64,000 bases of DNA from assembly GCF_001633105.1 (NCBI RefSeq), contig NZ_LUKZ01000012.1:257638-321637 (forward strand), given 5' to 3'. Shown here in pieces: positions 18,186-26,914 of the stretch. The position numbers and the translations under genes are program-made. Numbering within the stretch: position 1 is the stretch's first letter; each line of letters starts with the position of its first letter. The stretch comes from Acidovorax sp. GW101-3H11. GTDB taxonomy: Bacteria > Pseudomonadota > Gammaproteobacteria > Burkholderiales > Burkholderiaceae_C. A model generated the notes under the pieces. It ran no database searches and had not been told where the DNA came from. It saw only the letters and a list, made by a program, of their open reading frames with translations.

Positions 18186-19418
18186 ATGAACCCACAAGCC
18201 CACCTGGTCTGGAAAGCGCCCCGCTGGGCCTTGGCGGTGTTGCTGGCGGTGCTGGGGATGCTGGGGCCGTTCTCCATCGACACCTACATCCCCGCGTTCT
18301 CGGGCATCGCCACGGCACTGGGTGCTACGCCGGTACAGATGCAGCAGACGCTGTCCGCCTACCTGTTCGGCTTCGCGTTCATGAGCCTCTTCCATGGGGC
18401 CCTGGCCGACAGCTTTGGCCGCAGGCCGGTGATCCTGTGGGGCATTGCTGTGTTCACGCTGGCATCGGCAGGCTGCGCGTTGTCGCAGACCATCGGGCAA
18501 TTGGTGTTCTTCCGCGCGCTGCAAGGCCTGTCCACGGGCGCGGGCATCGTGGTCTCGCGCGCCGTGATCCGCGACATGTTCCCGCCTGCCCAGGCGCAGA
18601 AGGTGATGAGCCAGGTCACCATCTACTTTGGCGTGGCTCCGGCGATTGCCCCTATCGTGGGGGGCTGGTTGTTCGTGCACCTGGGCTGGCACAGCATTTT
18701 CTGGTTCCTGACCCTGGTGGGTGTGGCACTGTGGACCGCCAACTACCGACTGTTGCCCGAAACCTTGCACCACGAGCACCGGCAGCCCTTCAATATGCGC
18801 CATCTGATGCGCGGCTATGTGCAGCTCGGATCAAGTGCGCGGTTTGTGTTGCTGGCCCTGGCCAGTGGCGTGCCGTTCAACGGCATGTTCCTCTACGTGC
18901 TCTCTGCACCGGCCTTCCTCGGCGAGCATCTGTCGCTGGCACCCACGCAGTTCTTCTGGTTCTTCGTCTTGACCATCTCGGGCATCATGGGCGGCGCCTG
19001 GCTCAGCGGGCGCCTGGCCGGACGCATCCCGCCCAAGCGGCAGATACGCCATGGTTTTCTCATCATGTGCACGGTGGCTGTGCTCAACCTCGCAGCCAAC
19101 CTGCTGTTTCCGCCACACGCCTGGTGGGCCCTGCTGCCCATCACCATCTTTTCATTCGGCTGGGCACTGATGGTGCCGGTGGTCACGCTGCTGGTGTTGG
19201 ACCTGCACCCGGAGCGCCGGGGCATGGCCTCATCGATGCAAGCCTTTGTGGGCTCCAGCGCCAATGGCCTGGTGGCCGGTCTGATTGCCCCCCTGGTCAT
19301 GCACTCCACGGTGCTGCTGGCGCTGGCCTCGCTGCTGATGATGGGCATTGGCCTGGTGGCCTGGATCTATCTGCACCACCGCTGGCCCGACATCGGACGC
19401 ACGCCCGTGCACCTCTGA
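18186..19418 (+). CDS. Bcr/CflA family drug efflux MFS transporter
   Basis: Proton-driven exporter of 410 residues in the inner membrane, with twelve predicted helices. The signature FSIDTYIPAFSGIATAL at the N-terminus, the MFS loop 2-3 motif ADSFGRRPV, and GAGIVVSRAVIRDMF are characteristic of Bcr/CflA drug:H+ antiporters (bicyclomycin, chloramphenicol and others). It lies about 120 bases after bcsG with no clear terminator, so read-through is possible, but a cellulose role is not implied. Confidence 0.88.
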   Translation: MNPQAHLVWKAPRWALAVLLAVLGMLGPFSIDTYIPAFSGIATALGATPVQMQQTLSAYLFGFAFMSLFHGALADSFGRRPVILWGIAVFTLASAGCALSQTIGQLVFFRALQGLSTGAGIVVSRAVIRDMFPPAQAQKVMSQVTIYFGVAPAIAPIVGGWLFVHLGWHSIFWFLTLVGVALWTANYRLLPETLHHEHRQPFNMRHLMRGYVQLGSSARFVLLALASGVPFNGMFLYVLSAPAFLGEHLSLAPTQFFWFFVLTISGIMGGAWLSGRLAGRIPPKRQIRHGFLIMCTVAVLNLAANLLFPPHAWWALLPITIFSFGWALMVPVVTLLVLDLHPERRGMASSMQAFVGSSANGLVAGLIAPLVMHSTVLLALASLLMMGIGLVAWIYLHHRWPDIGRTPVHL

Positions 19419-19494
19419 AAGGCCTGTCGGGTCTGTGGGGCGGCCCAGCTGCCAGCCCGCTGCCCCTGCAGCGGCAACGGCAACAACGGGCGCA

Positions 19495-20967
19495 TCAGGT
19501 ACCGGACGGGTGCCGACGATCCACGCTCTTTTGCTGGTAGTACCGGTTTTTCTCGGCATACATGGCCTGATCGGCCCGGTTGATCGCAGCCTCCACCGCT
19601 TCGCCAGAATGGCAGCTGGCGATGCCCATGGCCAGGCTCAGGTGCTGACCCGGATAGAACTGGTTGTTCAACTCCAGCATCGAGATGATGCGCTCCTGCA
19701 GCGCGTGGGCACCACGCTCGTCAGTTCCCGGCAGCAGCACAGTGAACTCGTCGCCGCCGATGCGAGCTGCACAGGCGGGCGCATCCACGGCCTTGGCCAG
19801 CACTTCACCCACGCGGCGCAGCATCGAGTCACCGGCCGCATGGCCTTGCTCGTCATTGACCACCTTGAGGCCATTCAGGTCAATGGCGATGATAGACAGG
19901 GGCCAGGGCCCTTTGCGCGTGAGCCGGTTCAGCTCTTCGGCATAGAAGGCACGGTTGCGCAACTGGGTAAGTACATCGTGTTTGCCTAGGTATTCGAGGT
20001 AGGCCTCGGCCTTCTTGCGCGCCGTGATGTCCACCAAGGACAAGAGCACCAGACCCCAGTCATGCCGATGGCTATCGAGCACCGAGAATTGCATGTGGAT
20101 GTTCACCGCATCGCCCGACAGTGAGTAGTTCACCACCTCCCGCTGCTGGAAGGTCTTCCCCTCCCACAAGTCCTGCAGCTGCTCCGCGAAGGACTCATGC
20201 ATTTCGCCACGGAACACGCGGCCAATGCTGTTGAGCAGCATCTCCTTGCTGGCGGCGCCGAACATGCGCAATGTCTGCTGGTTCACATCAATGACGCGGA
20301 TCTCCTGCATGCAGCGAGCCACGAAGTCGGGGTGCACCTTGAGGAAGGTCTTGAAGTCGCCGATGCCCTGGGCACGCACGCCATCGAGCAGATTCTTCAC
20401 AACGCTGAAGTCCTCCACCCAGAGCGAGACCGGCGAATGCTCGAACAGGTCGCGCGCGTACTGCTCGCTGCGCCGCAAGCGGCGCGCTGCCTCCAGTTGC
20501 TGGGTGTTGTCCTCCAGAGAGACCAGCACGCGGCTCCAGTCGGCCTCATGGCCAGGCAGTATGCGCGCACGGACCAGCACATCCAGGCGTCGGCCGTCGA
20601 GCGCATAGTTCACCGTCTGGTTGGCAAACTCCATCTGCCCGTCCCACAGCTGCGCAAGCTCATGCGCCGCAGTGTCGTGCCGGTCGTCACGAAAGACTTT
20701 GTCGAGGTTGGCTTCCAGATGCTGCTGGCTGTCGGCCGAGAACAACTCCAGCGTGCGCCGATTGACCTGCAGCACACGCAACGACGCACTGCATTGGCGC
20801 AGGCGGGCCGGGTCTTCGGCCAGATGGGAGCGTATGTCCGTCACCCCTTGTGCGCGCCAGCCATCGAACAGACGTTTGAGTTCGCTGAAATCCTCCAGCC
20901 AGAGCGACACGGGCGCCAACTCGAACATGTGTTCGTAATCGGCCCCCGAGGATAGAGAAGACACCAC
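19495..20967 (-). CDS. diguanylate cyclase with two tandem PAS-like domains
   Basis: Makes cyclic di-GMP from two GTP. The protein has 490 residues counted from the GTG at 20967, chosen because GGAGGA lies seven bases upstream; a TTG at 20988 would place that ribosome site inside the gene. Two related sensor domains begin with FELAPVSLWLEDFS and FEHSPVSLWVEDFS, each followed by a DGxRAQGxxD segment, which suggests duplication. The C-terminal GGDEF domain has DVLTQLRNR, metal Asp in AIDLNGLK and GGDEF at 404-408. The place of the inhibitory RxxD site holds DAPA, so product inhibition is probably absent. No transmembrane helix. Convergent with the MFS gene and close to bcs, whose BcsA/BcsE bind c-di-GMP. 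Confidence 0.9.
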   Translation of the reverse strand: MVSSLSSGADYEHMFELAPVSLWLEDFSELKRLFDGWRAQGVTDIRSHLAEDPARLRQCSASLRVLQVNRRTLELFSADSQQHLEANLDKVFRDDRHDTAAHELAQLWDGQMEFANQTVNYALDGRRLDVLVRARILPGHEADWSRVLVSLEDNTQQLEAARRLRRSEQYARDLFEHSPVSLWVEDFSVVKNLLDGVRAQGIGDFKTFLKVHPDFVARCMQEIRVIDVNQQTLRMFGAASKEMLLNSIGRVFRGEMHESFAEQLQDLWEGKTFQQREVVNYSLSGDAVNIHMQFSVLDSHRHDWGLVLLSLVDITARKKAEAYLEYLGKHDVLTQLRNRAFYAEELNRLTRKGPWPLSIIAIDLNGLKVVNDEQGHAAGDSMLRRVGEVLAKAVDAPACAARIGGDEFTVLLPGTDERGAHALQERIISMLELNNQFYPGQHLSLAMGIASCHSGEAVEAAINRADQAMYAEKNRYYQQKSVDRRHPSGT

Positions 20968-21035
20968 GACAAATTCCTCCGTGGGCAATTATTGACGACA
21001 CGGCCCGCAAAAAGCAGGGTGCGCATACTCCAGCC

Positions 21036-21071
21036 ACAAAAAAGGGCTGGCACCTTGCGGTGCCAGCCCTT
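21036..21071 (-). terminator. Rho-independent terminator of the RNA helicase gene
   Basis: A perfect 13-bp stem (AAGGGCTGGCACC with its complement) around a four-base loop, followed on the minus strand by six T. It lies about 45 bases after the helicase stop. Confidence 0.92.
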
Positions 21072-21113
21072 GATCGGATGGAGCGCTCAAAACGCCCCAT
21101 CGTTGTCCGTCGA

Positions 21114-22979
21114 TCAGCGTGCGGGGCGCGCTGGGCGCTTGCGCGCATCGTGGGCCACAAAAGGCTTGGCACCACCGCTGCCTGCGGGCTTGGAGAAAGC
21201 AGGCTTGCGTGGCGCGAAATCACCGCGCGGTGCGCCTGCATCGCCACGGGGGGCAAAACCACCACGACCGGCATCACCAAAGCCGGGCTTGCGGCCATAG
21301 CCTTCGCCGTCGCGGCGAGGGGCAAACCCACGGTCGTCACGGCCGCCGAAACCACCACCGTCACCACGGGCAGGAGCGCCACGGTTGTCGCCACGGCCCG
21401 CAAAGCCACCACCAAAACCGCCGCCGAAGCCACCACGGTCAGGGCCGCCACGGGCAGGGCCATTGAAGCGGCCGCGCGATGGGTTGTCACGGTTGTCGTA
21501 CGAGCGGCCCTGGCCACCACGGCCGCCGAAGTCGCCACGCGGTGCCTGGGGGGCACGCTGCGAAGGTTCCATGCCGGGCACCACTTCGGCCTTGAATTGC
21601 TGGCGGCTGTACGACTCAATGTCGTAGATCTTGCGGCGGTCGCGGAACTCAGCGAACGTCACAGCCAGGCCATCGCGGCCCGCACGGCCGGTACGGCCGA
21701 TGCGGTGGGTGTAGTCCTCGGCCTTCATGGGAAGGCCAAAGTTGAACACGTGGGTGATCGTGGGCACGTCGATGCCACGGGCTGCCACATCGGTCGCCAC
21801 CAGGATCTGCACCTGGCCACTGCGCAGCGCCATCAGGCGGCGGTTGCGCAGGCCCTGGCTCAAGGCACCGTGCAGGGCCACAGCCGAGAAGCCGTCTTGC
21901 TGCAGGTCGTTGGCCAAGCCGTCGCACTCCACCTGGGTGCTGGCAAACACGATGGCCTGGTTGATCGTGGTGTCACGCAGCCAGTGGTCCAGCAGCTTGC
22001 GCTTGTGCTGGGCGTTGTCGGCCCAGTACAGCACCTGCTTGATGTTGGAGTGCTTCTCTTGCGGGGAATCGATGGTCACCTTCTGCACGGACGAGCCACC
22101 GTCGTGCATCACGCGCATGGCCAGTTGCTGGATGCGGGGCGCGAACGTGGCGCTGAACATCATGGTCTGCTTGCGCTGGCTCGTCAGCTGGTTCAGCTCG
22201 GCCAGGTCGTCCGAGAAGCCCAGGTCCAGCATGCGGTCGGCTTCGTCCACCACCAGGAACTGCACCTTGTCGAGCTTGATCTGCATCGAGCGCTGCAGGT
22301 CCAGCAGGCGGCCAGGGGTAGCGACCACCAGGTCGGCGTTCTGCAGCTTGGCGATCTGCAGCTGGTAGGGCATACCGCCCACCACGTTGGCCACGCGCAG
22401 ACCACGGCAGTGCTTGACCAGATCGATGGCGTCATGCGCCACCTGCTGGGCCAGTTCACGCGTAGGGCACAGGATCAGGGCGCCAGGGGTGGCGGCCTTG
22501 AAGTTGCGCGAGCTGGTGGGGTCCTTGCGCTTGGCGCGCTTGGGGGCGGGCTCGCCACGGGCAGCCGCTTCGGCCACAGCGCGTTCGAACGCGGCGCGCT
22601 CTTCGGCTTCGGCCACGGCCTGCTGCTGGATCAGCGTGTGCAGCACGGGCAGCAGGAAGGCGGCGGTCTTGCCGCTGCCCGTCTGGCTGGAGACCATCAG
22701 GTCGATGAACTTGGAGGCATCGCTGCCCATGGCCAGGGGAATGGCCTTGCGCTGCACGCTGGTGGGCTGGGTGTAGCCCAGATCAGCCACGGCCTGCACG
22801 AGTTCAGGCGCGAGGCCCAGTTCGACGAAGCCATTGGGCTCGGCCGTCACGGCGGCATCGCCTTCTGCAGCGGCGGCGGACACCACAGCGTCCAGGGGGG
22901 AAGACTGCACGGAAACGTCGGCAGCAAAAGAGGTATCGGCAGGCGCGAATTCGCCCTGCACCAAGGAGGTGTCGGTCAT
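21114..22979 (-). CDS. rhlE: DEAD-box ATP-dependent RNA helicase, RhlE type
   Basis: Unwinds RNA duplexes in ribosome assembly and mRNA turnover. From ATG 22979 it is 621 residues. Motifs in order: Q motif (GYTQPTSVQRKAIP), motif I SQTGSGKT, motif II VVDEADRMLD, motif III FSATF, motif VI HRIGRTGRAG. Between motifs I and Ia is an insert of about 45 charged residues (AEAEERAAFERAVAEAAARG...). The C-terminal 130 residues are Gly/Arg-rich RGG-like repeats, a probable RNA-binding tail. An in-frame ATG at 23051 would add 24 residues without clear support. The upstream promoter implies a leader of over 200 bases. Confidence 0.92.
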   Translation of the reverse strand: MTDTSLVQGEFAPADTSFAADVSVQSSPLDAVVSAAAAEGDAAVTAEPNGFVELGLAPELVQAVADLGYTQPTSVQRKAIPLAMGSDASKFIDLMVSSQTGSGKTAAFLLPVLHTLIQQQAVAEAEERAAFERAVAEAAARGEPAPKRAKRKDPTSSRNFKAATPGALILCPTRELAQQVAHDAIDLVKHCRGLRVANVVGGMPYQLQIAKLQNADLVVATPGRLLDLQRSMQIKLDKVQFLVVDEADRMLDLGFSDDLAELNQLTSQRKQTMMFSATFAPRIQQLAMRVMHDGGSSVQKVTIDSPQEKHSNIKQVLYWADNAQHKRKLLDHWLRDTTINQAIVFASTQVECDGLANDLQQDGFSAVALHGALSQGLRNRRLMALRSGQVQILVATDVAARGIDVPTITHVFNFGLPMKAEDYTHRIGRTGRAGRDGLAVTFAEFRDRRKIYDIESYSRQQFKAEVVPGMEPSQRAPQAPRGDFGGRGGQGRSYDNRDNPSRGRFNGPARGGPDRGGFGGGFGGGFAGRGDNRGAPARGDGGGFGGRDDRGFAPRRDGEGYGRKPGFGDAGRGGFAPRGDAGAPRGDFAPRKPAFSKPAGSGGAKPFVAHDARKRPARPAR

Positions 22980-23221
22980 GATTTTTCTCTCACGAAGACG
23001 GTCGCGGGCGCTGCCCACGATTGGCTTCGTCAAATGGTTAAAAAACATCAACCATCAAACGAAACCTGCGCTGGCTCTGGAGGATCAGGCCGATGCGGGT
23101 GGGCTGTTATTCGCCAGTCCTGCACTGCCGGCTTACATTTGCATGTGGGCAGTGGGCTGGCAAGCCCGGTGTGTGAGGGGAGATGCACAAACTGCGAGGC
23201 GAATTTCCTGCGCAGCCCGCA

Positions 23222-23251
23222 ATTATGACACGGTTAAGGGTTTCCCCGCAA
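23222..23251 (-). promoter_or_regulatory. probable promoter of the RNA helicase gene with long leader
   Basis: On the minus strand TTGCGG (23251-23246) and CATAAT (23227-23222) lie 18 bases apart. Initiation would fall near 23215, leaving a leader of about 235 bases before the ATG at 22979. The gap between rhlE and orn (22980-23375) holds no credible ORF; apart from this promoter and the leader I see nothing in it. Confidence 0.45.
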
Positions 23252-23375
23252 TACCCTTCAAATGCGCAGCTCTCAAAGGAGTGCCCCGGACCTACCCCTT
23301 CGCGCAATGGACGCCCCGCTGCGGAGGCGACCTGTACCCGCGCATGCACCGAGGGCGCTCCTGGCGCCAAGCAAT

Positions 23376-23969
23376 TCAGGGGGTTTTCACTTCCACGGAC
23401 AAAAGGTGCTGGCGGTAGTGCGCCAGCTCATCGATGGACTCGTGCACATCCGCCAGCGCCGTGTGCTTCTGGGCTTTCTTGAAGCTGGTATAGGCCTCGG
23501 GCTTCCAGCGTTTGGCCAGTTCCTTCAGCGTGCTCACATCGACATTGCGGTAGTGGAAGAACTTTTCCAGCTTAGGCATGTAGCGCACCAGAAAACGGCG
23601 GTCCTGCCCGATGCTGTTGCCACACATGGGGGCTGTGCCCTTGGGCACATACTTGCCCAGAAACGCGATGATCTGCCGCTCGGCCTCTTCCTCGGTCACC
23701 GTGGAGGCCTTCACCTTGTCGATCAGGCCGCTGCGGCCATGGGTTCCCTTGTTCCAGGCATCCATCTTGTTCAGCAATTCATCCGATTGGTGGATGGCAA
23801 ACACCGGGCCTTCGACACGGGGCTCCAGGCCCGGGCCCGTCACGACCACGGCAATCTCCAGCAGGCGGTCCGTATCAGGCTCCAGACCGGTCATTTCACA
23901 ATCGAGCCAGACCAGGTTCTGGTCGGATTTGGCGAGGGTGGCAGGGGTGGGGTTGTTGGCTTCTGACAT
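23376..23969 (-). CDS. orn: oligoribonuclease
   Basis: DEDDh 3'-5' exonuclease that degrades 2-5-nt RNA and pGpG, the product of c-di-GMP hydrolysis. From ATG 23969 it has 197 residues. Catalytic motifs: [11 protein letters not shown] (Asp23, Glu25), the NxxIGQDRRF region, and [14 protein letters not shown] with the general-base His and last Asp. E. coli Orn is 181 aa; the extra length is at the N-terminus. An alternative ATG at 23978 adds three residues. It is divergent from the Ste24 gene with only 37 bases between starts. Confidence 0.94.
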   Translation of the reverse strand: MSEANNPTPATLAKSDQNLVWLDCEMTGLEPDTDRLLEIAVVVTGPGLEPRVEGPVFAIHQSDELLNKMDAWNKGTHGRSGLIDKVKASTVTEEEAERQIIAFLGKYVPKGTAPMCGNSIGQDRRFLVRYMPKLEKFFHYRNVDVSTLKELAKRWKPEAYTSFKKAQKHTALADVHESIDELAHYRQHLLSVEVKTP

Positions 23970-24006
23970 GGCGCGCATTGTCGCCGATGGCCTAAACTCG
24001 CCGCAC

Positions 24007-25317
24007 ATGCCCACCCCCGACGACCTCTCCCCCTCCATGCTGCTCACGCTGGCCTTTGCGGCGGCGCTGGTCCTGGGCCTTGCGCTCAAGTTCTGGCTGG
24101 CCACCCGGCAGGTGCGGCATGTGGCCCGCCACCGCGCCGCCGTGCCAGCCCCCTTTGCCGAACGCATCCCCCTGGCGGCCCACCAGAAGGCCGCCGACTA
24201 CACCATGACCAAGGCCCGCCTGGGGCTGCTGGAGATGGCCCTGGGCTGCGTGGTGCTGCTGGGGTGGACCTTGCTCGGCGGCCTGGACGCACTGAACCGC
24301 ACCCTGCTGGACGCCATGGGGCCCGGCATGGCGCAGCAGCTGGCGCTGCTGGTGGCGTTTGCCGCCATCGGTGGCCTGATCGACCTGCCCCTGTCGCTGT
24401 ACCAGACCTTCGTGATCGAAGAGCGTTTTGGCTTCAACAAGATGACCTGGCGCTTGTGGCTGGCCGACGCGGCCAAGGGCCTGCTGGTGGGCGCCCTCAT
24501 CGGCCTGCCGATTGCCGCACTCATCCTGTGGCTCATGGGCGCGGCCGGCCCGCTGTGGTGGCTCTGGGCCTGGTGCTTCTGGATGGGCTTCAACCTGCTC
24601 CTGATGGTGATCTACCCCACCTTCATTGCGCCCTTGTTCAACAAGTTCCAGCCGCTCGAAGACGAGTCGCTCAAGGCCCGCGTCACGGCCCTGATGCAGC
24701 GCTGCGGCTTCTCGGCCAAAGGCCTGTTCGTGATGGATGGCAGCCGCCGCAGCGCCCATGCCAATGCGTACTTCACAGGCTTTGGAGCAGCCAAGCGCGT
24801 GGTGTTCTACGACACCTTGCTGAAGCAGCTGGCCCCCGGCGAAGTTGAGGCCGTGCTGGCGCATGAGCTGGGCCACTTCAAGCACCGCCACATCATCCAG
24901 CGCATCGTGGTCATGTTTGGCCTCAGCCTCGCCGGTTTTGCGTTGCTGGGCTGGCTCTCCAACCAGGTGTGGTTCTATACCGGCCTGGGCGTGCGCCCCA
25001 ATATCTCGCTGGACCCATCCATAGCGGCCGCGCCCAACGACGCCCTGGCGTTGCTGCTGTTCATGCTGGTGGTGCCCGTGTTCACCTTCTTCATCTCGCC
25101 GCTGTTCTCGCAGCAGTCGCGCAAGCACGAGTTCCAGGCCGACGCCTATGCCGTGGCCCAGGCCAGCGGCGCCGATCTGGCTTCGGCCCTGCTCAAGCTG
25201 TATGAAGACAATGCCTCCACACTCACACCCGACCCGGTGTACGTGAAGTTCTACTACTCGCACCCGCCCGCCACCGAACGGCTGGCACGCATGCACAACA
25301 ACCCCGCCCATCCATGA
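24007..25317 (+). CDS. M48 family integral-membrane metalloprotease, Ste24 type
   Basis: Zinc endopeptidase in the inner membrane, 436 residues, with about seven hydrophobic segments. The active site HELGH is at 286-290 and the third zinc ligand is the Glu of [12 protein letters not shown]. The arrangement (N-terminal helices with IEERFGFNK, HAxAYFTGFG before the zinc site) is that of Ste24/CAAX-protease-like proteins. Bacterial members are thought to act in membrane protein quality control; the natural substrate is unknown. Its stop overlaps the next gene (ATGA). Confidence 0.88.
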   Translation: MPTPDDLSPSMLLTLAFAAALVLGLALKFWLATRQVRHVARHRAAVPAPFAERIPLAAHQKAADYTMTKARLGLLEMALGCVVLLGWTLLGGLDALNRTLLDAMGPGMAQQLALLVAFAAIGGLIDLPLSLYQTFVIEERFGFNKMTWRLWLADAAKGLLVGALIGLPIAALILWLMGAAGPLWWLWAWCFWMGFNLLLMVIYPTFIAPLFNKFQPLEDESLKARVTALMQRCGFSAKGLFVMDGSRRSAHANAYFTGFGAAKRVVFYDTLLKQLAPGEVEAVLAHELGHFKHRHIIQRIVVMFGLSLAGFALLGWLSNQVWFYTGLGVRPNISLDPSIAAAPNDALALLLFMLVVPVFTFFISPLFSQQSRKHEFQADAYAVAQASGADLASALLKLYEDNASTLTPDPVYVKFYYSHPPATERLARMHNNPAHP

Positions 25318-25655
25318 CCACCACCATGCTGAAGAAAAAAGACTGGTCTGCGCTTGCCCGACGTGCGCTGACCGCTACTGAAGTTGTAGCAAACCTCGCC
25401 AAGCTCGAAGGCTGGAGCCTGAGCGGCGACGGCGCCAACGTCGCCATCGAGAAGACCTACCACTTCGCCAACTACTACGAGACCATCTCGTTCGTGAACG
25501 CGCTGGCCTTTGTCGCCAATGCGCAGGACCACCACCCCGACCTCTCGGTGCACTACAACCGCTGCGTGGTGCGCCTGAACACCCACGATGTGAACGGCAT
25601 CTCCTCGACCGACTTCGAGTGCGCCACCCAGTTCGACGCATTGGTCGCGCTGTGA
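25314..25655 (+). CDS. phhB: 4a-hydroxytetrahydrobiopterin dehydratase (PCD/DCoH)
   Basis: Dehydrates 4a-hydroxytetrahydrobiopterin, recycling the cofactor of aromatic amino acid hydroxylases, or acts in molybdopterin-related metabolism. A 113-residue protein with the signature FVNALAFVANAQDHHPDLSV (paired His) and the C-terminal THDVNGISSTDFECA. Start overlaps the ste24 stop; ATG 25326 is an alternative. The dispersed palindrome at 25374-25390 lies inside the coding region. No phenylalanine hydroxylase gene is nearby. Confidence 0.88.
   Translation: MTTTMLKKKDWSALARRALTATEVVANLAKLEGWSLSGDGANVAIEKTYHFANYYETISFVNALAFVANAQDHHPDLSVHYNRCVVRLNTHDVNGISSTDFECATQFDALVAL
25374..25390. repeat. dispersed mini-palindrome, copy 1 (inside phhB)
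   Basis: GCTAC and GTAGC arms around a 7-base centre, 17 bases in all, in frame inside phhB. Confidence 0.6.
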
Positions 25656-25667
25656 CACAGGCCCACC

Positions 25668-26612
25668 ATGGCTGAACGCAGCGCCCTCATGGAAGGCACC
25701 GTGGTGGCCAGCCATGGGCGCCACTGCATGGTTGAAACCGCCGACGGAGAACGCCGCATCTGCCACCCCCGGGGCAAAAAAAGCCATGCCGTGGTGGGCG
25801 ACCGGGTGCTGTGGCAAGCCCCCCCGCCCGGCCAGGGGGACGAAGGCACCATCGAGAAGGTGCTGGAGCGGCGCAACCTGTTCTACCGCCAGGACGAGAT
25901 CCGCACCAAGTCGTTTGCGGCCAACCTGGACCAGGTGCTGATCCTGATCGCGGCAGAGCCCGTGTTCTCAGAAAGCCAGCTCGCCCGCGCCCTGATCGCG
26001 GCCGAGGCCGAGGGCATCAAGCCCCTGATCGGCCTCAACAAAAGCGATCTGGTGGAGCCCTTTGCCCGTGCCTGGGAGCGGCTGCTTCCGTACCGCCACA
26101 TGGGGGCGGGCACCCACTATGGCGTGCTGCCCTTGTCGCTGGCGCTGTCCAGCGATGTGGACCGCGCGCTGCTGATGGAACACCTGCGGGGCAAGACCAC
26201 GCTGGTGCTGGGCCCCTCGGGCTCGGGCAAGAGCACGCTCATCAACCTGCTGGTGCCAGGCGCCACGGTGCTGACGGGCGAGATCTCGCAAGCGCTCAAC
26301 TCCGGCAAACACACGACCACCAGCACGCACTGGTACTGGATGGATGCGGAGCGCACCACAGCGCTGATCGACTCACCGGGGTTCCAGGAATTCGGACTGC
26401 ACCACGTGGCGCCCATGCAGCTCGCCGCCTGCATGCCCGACATCGCAGAACACGCCACCGACTGCAAGTTCTACAACTGCACCCACCTGCACGAGCCCGG
26501 TTGTGGCGTGCTGGATGCGGTCAAAAACGGCCCCTCCGCGCACGGGATAAGCCCGATGCGCTATAAAATTTATAGCGACTTGTTTGAAGAGCTGAGCCAC
26601 ACGCGTTACTGA
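25668..26612 (+). CDS. rsgA: ribosome biogenesis GTPase RsgA
   Basis: Late 30S assembly GTPase. The 314 residues have an N-terminal OB fold, then a circularly permuted G domain with motif order G4 NKSD (124-127), G1 GPSGSGKST (182-190), G3 DSPG (235-238). A C-terminal zinc site follows with Cys266, Cys271, His273 and Cys279. This permuted order is diagnostic of RsgA/YjeQ. It is third in a probable ste24-phhB-rsgA transcript, 12 bases after phhB. A 19-base palindrome lies near its 3' end in frame. Confidence 0.94.
   Translation: MAERSALMEGTVVASHGRHCMVETADGERRICHPRGKKSHAVVGDRVLWQAPPPGQGDEGTIEKVLERRNLFYRQDEIRTKSFAANLDQVLILIAAEPVFSESQLARALIAAEAEGIKPLIGLNKSDLVEPFARAWERLLPYRHMGAGTHYGVLPLSLALSSDVDRALLMEHLRGKTTLVLGPSGSGKSTLINLLVPGATVLTGEISQALNSGKHTTTSTHWYWMDAERTTALIDSPGFQEFGLHHVAPMQLAACMPDIAEHATDCKFYNCTHLHEPGCGVLDAVKNGPSAHGISPMRYKIYSDLFEELSHTRY
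26559..26577. repeat. dispersed mini-palindrome, copy 2 (inside rsgA)
   Basis: Perfect 19-base palindrome CGCTATAAA-A-TTTATAGCG near the 3' end of rsgA, much more AT-rich than its surroundings. Confidence 0.7.
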
Positions 26613-26641
26613 CGCGGGGCCTGCGCCAGGGGCGCCCGGCA

Positions 26642-26914
26642 CTAGGGCGTGTCATCAATCAATATCCCCACGCGAAAGCCCGCCAGGCCGTGCAGTGCTA
26701 GGCGTCCTGAGTGCCGTGTAGCTTGGCTACACAAACGAAGGGCAACGACGCAATGCGCGGCCTGGATGGCTTTCCCTCCGGGCTGACCCCGCAATGCGGC
26801 GTCTGCTTTGTCGCGTGGCTTGACCATAGATGACTATGGGCTGCGCCCCGCTTCGCGCATCCATCCGCATTGCGGGGCCAGCGCGTGGGGATATTGATTG
26901 ATGACACGCCCTAG
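26642..26914. mobile_element. 273-bp MITE-like element with perfect 33-bp terminal inverted repeats
   Basis: The left arm 26642-26674 and right arm 26882-26914 are exact reverse complements. Both ends are CTAG, which may be a 4-bp target duplication, leaving 29-bp ends that start GGCGTGTCATCAATC. The inside has no transposase ORF but holds nested palindromes: 26716-26732 (GTGTAGC/GCTACAC), 26787-26799 with 26865-26877 (CCCCGCAATGCGG and its complement), and 26824-26839 (CCATAG/CTATGG). It sits between rsgA and the CobD-like gene, whose TAG stop lies in the right-hand CTAG. Family unknown; an IS5-type parent is only a guess. Confidence 0.8.

Noticed and set aside
21060-23228. 722-codon open frame on the plus strand opposite the helicase
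   Set aside because: Antisense shadow; the Thr/Ala-rich part is the complement of the RGG tail.
23992-25311. 439-codon open frame opposite the Ste24 protease
   Set aside because: Shadow of a clear HELGH membrane protease.
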